A stretch of DNA of 64,000 nucleotides, taken from NCBI GenBank assembly GCA_026261815.1, contig JAMPIT010000258.1, forward strand, positions 18,618,501 to 18,682,500. The letters run 5' to 3'. The notes below the pieces were generated by a model. The model was not told the origin of the DNA and made no database searches. It was given only the letters and a program-made list of their open reading frames with translations. Position numbers and translations under genes: made by a program. Within the stretch, counting starts at the first letter, position 1, and each line of letters opens with the position of its first letter. Shown in pieces: positions 61,601 to 64,000 of this stretch. The stretch is from Monarcha castaneiventris obscurior. Its lineage: Eukaryota > Chordata > Aves > Passeriformes > Monarchidae.

Positions 61601-62679
61601 TGCATAATAAAGATTCTTCATGAAAAGAACTGTGTAGAATAAGTAGTAAGTAAGCTGCATTGTCAAGAACAACAGGTATGAATGTATAAATCAAAATTTT
61701 GTTAGAACATTTCAATTTCAAGGGATTTTTTTCAACAGCATCAGAATGAGAAAATAATTGCAGGAATTTGCCTGTCCTGTTCTACTGCCAGACTTGAAAT
61801 AGTAGAAACCTGGTGCTTTGGGTAACAAGCATCAGCTCACTACAGGTTACCTCGTGATAGCCTTGCCATGGCTCTGAACACTAATTTATGATTTAGAATG
61901 GCTTGCCAAGCTGCCAACACTCATTTAAGCCAAATTGAACCAAAGTCATTTGGGGTTGGTTTGTTGTTTTTTTTTCATTTTACTGCCTGCAGAATTGATG
62001 CTTCAAATTAAAAAAAAATAGTTTTTACGATTGTAAATACATTTTTCCATAAGGAGAGAAGTACCACTTGTAAGGATAACAATTTCCCTACTCCCAGCCC
62101 CTGCCTTTCTGGTCCTATTTCTTTCGTATTACTCGGGGGAAAAATGAATTCTCTCCTTATTTAGGAAAAAAAAATGGTTTCATTTAACTTGGAAGGAAAT
62201 TGGGTATACAATAGGAATCCACAGAGATTACAAGTGTGTGACAATGTGCTGTCTATTTGGAAGAGATCTTTGCCTGTAACTAAAGGAAGAGATTAAAGAA
62301 GAGCATAATTAATGTTAGCATCTTCCATACTACAACATACAATTACAATGCTCACAGTGTGTGCTTGTCATTATGTAAAATTGACCTTTACAGCTCACTC
62401 AGCATGTTAGCTAACATTTTGCATATCACTGAGCTGCCTAGGAAACCGTATTTTGCTCTTACCATGGTCCTACAAAAGCAGCTTGTGACAGTGTGTATGT
62501 ATTTTGCTATTTTTTTTTTATTCTTTTTCTCCTTGGCTAACAGTTTACAGAAATCTGTCTGCTGAACTTATTATATGTATGTGTTTGGTTTTTTTAAGTG
62601 CCTTGCTACGTGGGAGTCCTTCCTAGCATCTCAATCAGTGGATCTTCATGTGGAAGAAGATTCTGAAGACAGGCCTTGA
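34483..62679 (+). CDS. SNX7: Sorting nexin 7, PX-BAR protein, nine coding exons joined (451 aa)
   Basis: The joined CDS is 34483-34656, 40349-40531, 42368-42478, 42900-43064, 44010-44211, 45420-45619, 49039-49125, 54613-54765 and 62599-62679. All introns are GT-AG and the frame stays open for 451 codons to TGA. Seen in the sequence: an acidic N-terminal motif (residues 46-52), a PX domain (about 92-211) with RRRYQDF at 133-139, PLPEKF at 157-162 and ETRRKAL at 177-183, a predicted amphipathic helix (about 223-242), then a helical BAR region (about 243-445). Known of the family: the PX domain binds PI3P on early endosomes, the BAR domain dimerises and senses curvature, and mammalian SNX7 works with SNX4 in recycling and autophagy. 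The closest paralogue is SNX30. The sequence matches SNX7 as I remember it across the whole length, including the C-terminal CLATWESFL segment, so I favour SNX7. The gene appears intact, with no frameshift or premature stop. Confidence 0.96.
35054..35059 (+). terminator. Intronic AATAAA with downstream GT-rich element in SNX7 intron 1
   Basis: AATAAA sits about 400 bases after the exon 1 donor and is followed by GTTGTGTTTGAATGTATATA from 35,080. With the exon 1 frame reading through to a stop at 34,959, this could support a short prematurely polyadenylated transcript. Such hexamers are also common by chance in AT-rich DNA. Confidence 0.3.
35760..35960 (-). mobile_element. Ancient CR1-like LINE 3' fragment in SNX7 intron 1
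   Basis: AAGACCAGAAGGGACTTTTA, followed by TAATAGTCTGTAACATGCA and later CAGTCCTGATTTGA, resembles in order the 3' region of old amniote CR1-type LINEs in reverse orientation, from memory of the consensus. It is more diverged than the copy at 25.1 kb and lacks recognisable terminal repeats. The borders are approximate. Confidence 0.55.
37533..37616 (+). repeat. Compound tetranucleotide microsatellite [GGAC]6[GGAT]15
   Basis: Six perfect GGAC units (37,533-37,556) are followed without interruption by 15 perfect GGAT units (37,557-37,616) in SNX7 intron 1. The two blocks differ by one C/T transition per unit. A long uninterrupted array such as this is likely to vary in length between individuals. 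Confidence 0.97.
40349..40531 (+). CDS. SNX7: SNX7 coding exon 2 (residues 59-119), start of PX domain
   Basis: Acceptor TCTTATCTGTAG and donor AAG|GTAAGT bound 61 in-phase codons. The exon begins with a Ser/Pro-rich linker. It continues with [12 protein letters not shown] at residues 93-104, the first beta strand of the PX domain, and ends with [11 protein letters not shown]. Both ends are phase 0, so skipping this exon would keep the frame but delete the first PX strands. The exon contains no CpG dinucleotide and uses AT-rich third positions, unlike exon 6. Confidence 0.95.
40532..42367 (+). other. SNX7 intron 2
   Basis: This intron is about 1.8 kb of AT-rich sequence between exon 2 and exon 3, with a T-run near 42,150. 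I see no gene, repeat family or structured element in it. Confidence 0.85.
42368..42478 (+). CDS. SNX7: SNX7 coding exon 3 (residues 120-156), PI3P-binding RRY motif
   Basis: A strong acceptor (pyrimidine tract then TTTTCAG) opens 37 codons that contain [11 protein letters not shown] at residues 129-139. This is the PX motif whose arginine contacts the 3-phosphate of PI3P and whose tyrosine stacks on the inositol ring. The exon ends [11 protein letters not shown], which joins directly to PLPEKF in exon 4. The donor is CCT|GTTTGT, which is weak: T at +3 and T at +4, and no G at -1. I place the boundary there because it is the only nearby GT that joins in frame to exon 4 with the family sequence. 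Confidence 0.93.
42479..42899 (+). other. SNX7 intron 3, short, with weak donor
   Basis: This 421-base intron is the shortest in the gene. It starts GTTTGT, far from the GTRAGT consensus, and ends in a good pyrimidine tract. Read-through from exon 3 reaches an in-frame TGA after about 23 codons (TGA at 42,548). Confidence 0.85.
42900..43064 (+). CDS. SNX7: SNX7 coding exon 4 (residues 157-211), end of PX domain
   Basis: Acceptor TTTTTTTCCTTAG and donor TGG|GTAAAA bound 55 codons. The exon starts with PLPEKF, the proline-rich loop of the PX domain. It continues through [18 protein letters not shown] (residues 177-194), which has the distal basic residues that close the PI3P pocket, and finishes with FLTAQAW at the PX/linker border. 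Third positions are AT-rich: by hand count 15 of 55 codons end in G or C. Confidence 0.95.
43065..44009 (+). other. SNX7 intron 4
   Basis: This intron is about 0.95 kb. It contains a run of 15 A at 43,923-43,937, close to the exon 5 acceptor, and otherwise unremarkable AT-rich sequence. Confidence 0.85.
44010..44211 (+). CDS. SNX7: SNX7 coding exon 5 (residues 212-278), amphipathic helix and first BAR helix
   Basis: Acceptor TTTGTCTTTAG and donor G|GTAAGT bound 67 codons plus one base, so the exon ends in phase 1. The segment [20 protein letters not shown] (residues 222-241) has the alternating hydrophobic and basic pattern expected of the amphipathic helix that links PX and BAR in SNX-BAR proteins. 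The following [20 protein letters not shown] starts the first long BAR helix. The split codon (G|AC, Asp279) joins to exon 6. Confidence 0.95.
44212..45419 (+). other. SNX7 intron 5
   Basis: This intron is about 1.2 kb and interrupts codon 279 in phase 1, the only intron of the gene not in phase 0. It contains a run of 13 T at 44,621-44,633. Nothing else is recognised. Confidence 0.85.
45420..45619 (+). CDS. SNX7: SNX7 coding exon 6 (residues 279-345), BAR domain
   Basis: Acceptor TTCCTCTCAAG and donor ATG|GTAAGG bound 200 bases, which complete the split Asp279 codon and end in phase 0. The encoded segment contains [17 protein letters not shown] and [13 protein letters not shown], both well conserved in SNX7. 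The base composition is odd. By hand count 50 of 67 codons end in G or C, and there are about 11 CpGs in 200 bases, against 15 of 55 and three CpGs in exon 4. The protein remains conserved, so this is a nucleotide-level feature and not a break. Confidence 0.95.
45620..49038 (+). other. SNX7 intron 6
   Basis: This intron is about 3.4 kb. Short local repeats are visible: AGAACTCAGTCA occurs twice near 47,983-48,013, and a TCTGATTTTT tandem lies near 48,521-48,550. I see no coding sequence or known repeat family. Confidence 0.8.
49039..49125 (+). CDS. SNX7: SNX7 coding exon 7 (residues 346-374), BAR domain
   Basis: A long pyrimidine tract (TTCTTTTTCTTTTTTTCCTC) precedes acceptor ATATCAAG, and the donor is CTG|GTGAGT. 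The 29 codons begin [10 protein letters not shown], a conserved BAR helix segment, and end in a lysine-rich stretch (ANKKPEKDL) likely to lie in the variable loop between BAR helices. Both ends are phase 0, so skipping would preserve the frame. Confidence 0.94.
49126..54612 (+). other. SNX7 intron 7
   Basis: This intron is about 5.5 kb and AT-rich. It has a degenerate pyrimidine-rich tandem at about 54,040-54,098 and an AATAAA at 54,364 upstream of exon 8. No coding segment beyond the flanking exons is supported. Confidence 0.8.
54040..54098 (+). repeat. Degenerate TTTCTGTAT pyrimidine-rich tandem repeat
   Basis: Four copies of TTCTGTAT are separated by variable T/C-rich spacers, about 510 bases before the exon 8 acceptor. 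This is low-complexity sequence. Confidence 0.7.
54613..54765 (+). CDS. SNX7: SNX7 coding exon 8 (residues 375-425), BAR domain
   Basis: The acceptor ATTAATATTTAG has a poor pyrimidine tract, and the donor is GAG|GTAAAA. The 51 codons encode [20 protein letters not shown] (residues 377-396), then WDRWKQNM and the helix that ends in LRYYEE, all matching the last BAR helices of SNX7. The frame continues open past the donor to a stop at 55036, so intron retention would replace the normal exon 9 tail with about 90 other residues. Confidence 0.95.
54766..62598 (+). other. SNX7 intron 8
   Basis: This is the largest intron, about 7.8 kb, with a GTAAAA donor and a TTTTTTTAAG acceptor. The exon 8 reading frame stays open for its first 270 bases. 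The rest is AT-rich single-copy-looking sequence in which I recognise no gene, repeat family or RNA. Confidence 0.8.
62599..62679 (+). CDS. SNX7: SNX7 coding exon 9 (residues 426-451 and stop)
   Basis: Acceptor TTTTTTTAAG opens 26 codons beginning [12 protein letters not shown], the conserved end of the BAR domain. An acidic tail (VEEDSEDRP) and TGA follow. The total of 451 residues agrees with the full-length vertebrate protein as I remember it. Confidence 0.95.
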   Translation, partial: CLATWESFLASQSVDLHVEEDSEDRP

Positions 62680-62757
62680 GTAGTATCTCTTCTTGATCTC
62701 TGCCTTTTCCATGCAGTTTCTCCCAACCAAAGTGCTTTATATGAGATTGGTTACATT

Positions 62758-62763
62758 ATTAAA
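62758..62763 (+). terminator. Possible proximal polyadenylation signal ATTAAA
   Basis: This common variant hexamer lies 79 bases after the stop codon and has only a weak G/T-rich region downstream. It could produce a short 3' UTR form, but the canonical hexamer at 62,977 is the stronger candidate. Confidence 0.35.
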
Positions 62764-62976
62764 TTTAACTGTTAAAATCAGTGAAATGCAGGAAACCAGC
62801 TTATTGAACACTCAGGTATTCTAGTCCTGAAATACATTTTGAAACATGCTATATATTGCTTTCTATTGCTTCACTCTGATTTTACATATTTTTATGCATT
62901 TGCATACAATTGTTTTCATAAATATTGCATAATTTGGATATAAAATATTTTAAATATGTAAAAATAGCTCCATTTT

Positions 62977-62982
62977 AATAAA
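62977..62982 (+). terminator. SNX7: Canonical polyadenylation signal AATAAA of SNX7
   Basis: AATAAA lies 298 bases after the stop codon. It is followed within about 20-40 bases by a G/T-rich downstream element (AAGTTTGTCATC, then TCTGTATCC). This is the best 3' end for the gene. Confidence 0.75.
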
Positions 62983-63000
62983 AAATTTAATGAGGAAAGT

Positions 63001-64000
63001 TTGTCATCATTCTGTATCCTAGTCTTTTTTAGAAGTATTTTGGTATTTTAGCATACTTCTTCGATTTTCTTTCTTGAGTAATTTCTTGTACTTGTAGAAT
63101 TACCTTGTGTAGTCTTCAAGGGCTAGGACTTTAGGATTTTAATAGATCTTGCTAGTTGCCCTATGGCAACACAGGCCATAAATATGCCAAACATGTTTTG
63201 TGAGATAATTGCTTCTTTAAAGTATTGTTAATTCAGTTTGCAGTATTTACGTGTCTGTTAGACATCTTCAATTTGACATTTTTTAAAGCATAAAGAAAAA
63301 GTGACAGTTCATGAAACAGACTGTTTGTACAGTGACATCATACAGTGACAGCACTGATGCCAACACAAGAACTTTCATTTGGAGTTTGCTGGGTGAAACC
63401 TCCCACGGCTGACCCTCATGTGATGCTTAACTTCTTCCCTCTTTAGACAGTCAATGTGGAAGAGAAAGGGTTAAGGAAATGAGAGAGGTTTGCATTAAAA
63501 TGATCAGCTGATTCACTCATGCAATATGCATTAAAGTCTTCCAGTCCCTGAATTATTCCACCCAAAAGGTCCTCCAGACTGCAGCTGTAGTTTCTGCAGT
63601 TCTCCCTGGCGGTTAAGGTCTGAGCAAGCCACAGGCTCTGTGTGGAAGGAATGAGGTGCAGGAATCAGAGACGGCCTAACCAGGGCTCTGGCCTTGCAGA
63701 AGGGCAGGGCTTCAGCCACCACCTGCACCTTTTGTGGTGGCATTTTGTGCACATGCTCTGATCAGTCACTGAATGGCTGCAGGGGACAGTTCCAGAGCAC
63801 ATGGCTGCTGCTCCTGGGTGGCTGTGGACCTGCCCAAGCTGGGCAAGGATTTTGTGGCTTTGATCTTAAAAAATGTGTATTTCAAGTAAGATCTGGAATA
63901 CCAGCACGACCTTTTCAGCAGTGCTAGGAAGAGTGTTCTCATGCTGCCCCCATGAAGTAGTGACAGCTCGGCTGGTTTTTTTCATCTTTAAAGTGGCAGT
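63001..64000. other. Intergenic DNA downstream of SNX7
   Basis: This is AT-rich up to about 63,500, then moderately GC-rich to the end of the window. The short open frames on both strands have no recognisable domain. I see no exon here. Confidence 0.7.

Larger units (their letters stand above)
62680..63000 (+). other. SNX7: SNX7 3' untranslated region
   Basis: This is AT-rich sequence between the TGA and a GT-rich stretch after the last polyadenylation hexamer. The end near 63,000 is estimated from the usual 10-30 base distance after AATAAA; the cleavage site itself is not visible. Confidence 0.7.

Noticed and set aside
1..64000. CRISPR arrays, operons, insertion sequences, intact viral or retroviral genomes
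   Set aside because: The sequence is vertebrate nuclear DNA. No regularly spaced repeats, no Shine-Dalgarno-led gene runs, no LTR pairs and no gag/pol/env-like frames were recognised.

Overview
This window is vertebrate nuclear DNA, most likely from a bird. The genes are split by GT-AG introns and one promoter is a CpG island. Interspersed repeats are very sparse, and the two I recognise are relics of CR1 LINEs, the family typical of bird and reptile genomes. The protein encoded is recognisably vertebrate SNX7. The gene spans about 28 kb, compact for an orthologue that, from general knowledge, is much larger in mammals. I cannot name the species.

Layout. Positions 1 to about 33,500 hold no protein-coding gene I can support. 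This stretch is AT-rich with modest GC-rich patches, a pentanucleotide microsatellite (about 6,285-6,361), a cluster of adjacent palindromes (1,903-1,955), a CR1 relic (25,121-25,310) and a few exon-like segments of uncertain reality. A CpG island (about 33,520-34,930) contains the start of SNX7. The gene runs on the plus strand: nine coding exons from ATG at 34,483 to TGA at 62,679. The joined frame is 451 codons with every exon junction in phase. Intron 1 contains a [GGAC]6[GGAT]15 microsatellite, an ancient CR1 relic and an early polyadenylation hexamer. The 3' UTR ends near 63,000 after AATAAA at 62,977. The last kilobase is intergenic.

Function. SNX7 is a PX-BAR sorting nexin. The PX domain (about residues 92-211) carries the Arg-Arg-Tyr and distal Arg-Arg motifs used to bind PI3P on early endosomes. 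The C-terminal BAR domain (about 240-445) mediates dimerisation and membrane curvature. In mammals SNX7 pairs with SNX4 in endosomal recycling and ATG9/autophagy traffic.

I did not find a novel multi-gene system. The observations most worth a second look are exon 6, which is strikingly GC-rich at third positions compared with its neighbours; an intron 8 read-through frame giving an alternative C-terminus; a few candidate unannotated exons upstream; and the palindrome cluster near 1.9 kb.
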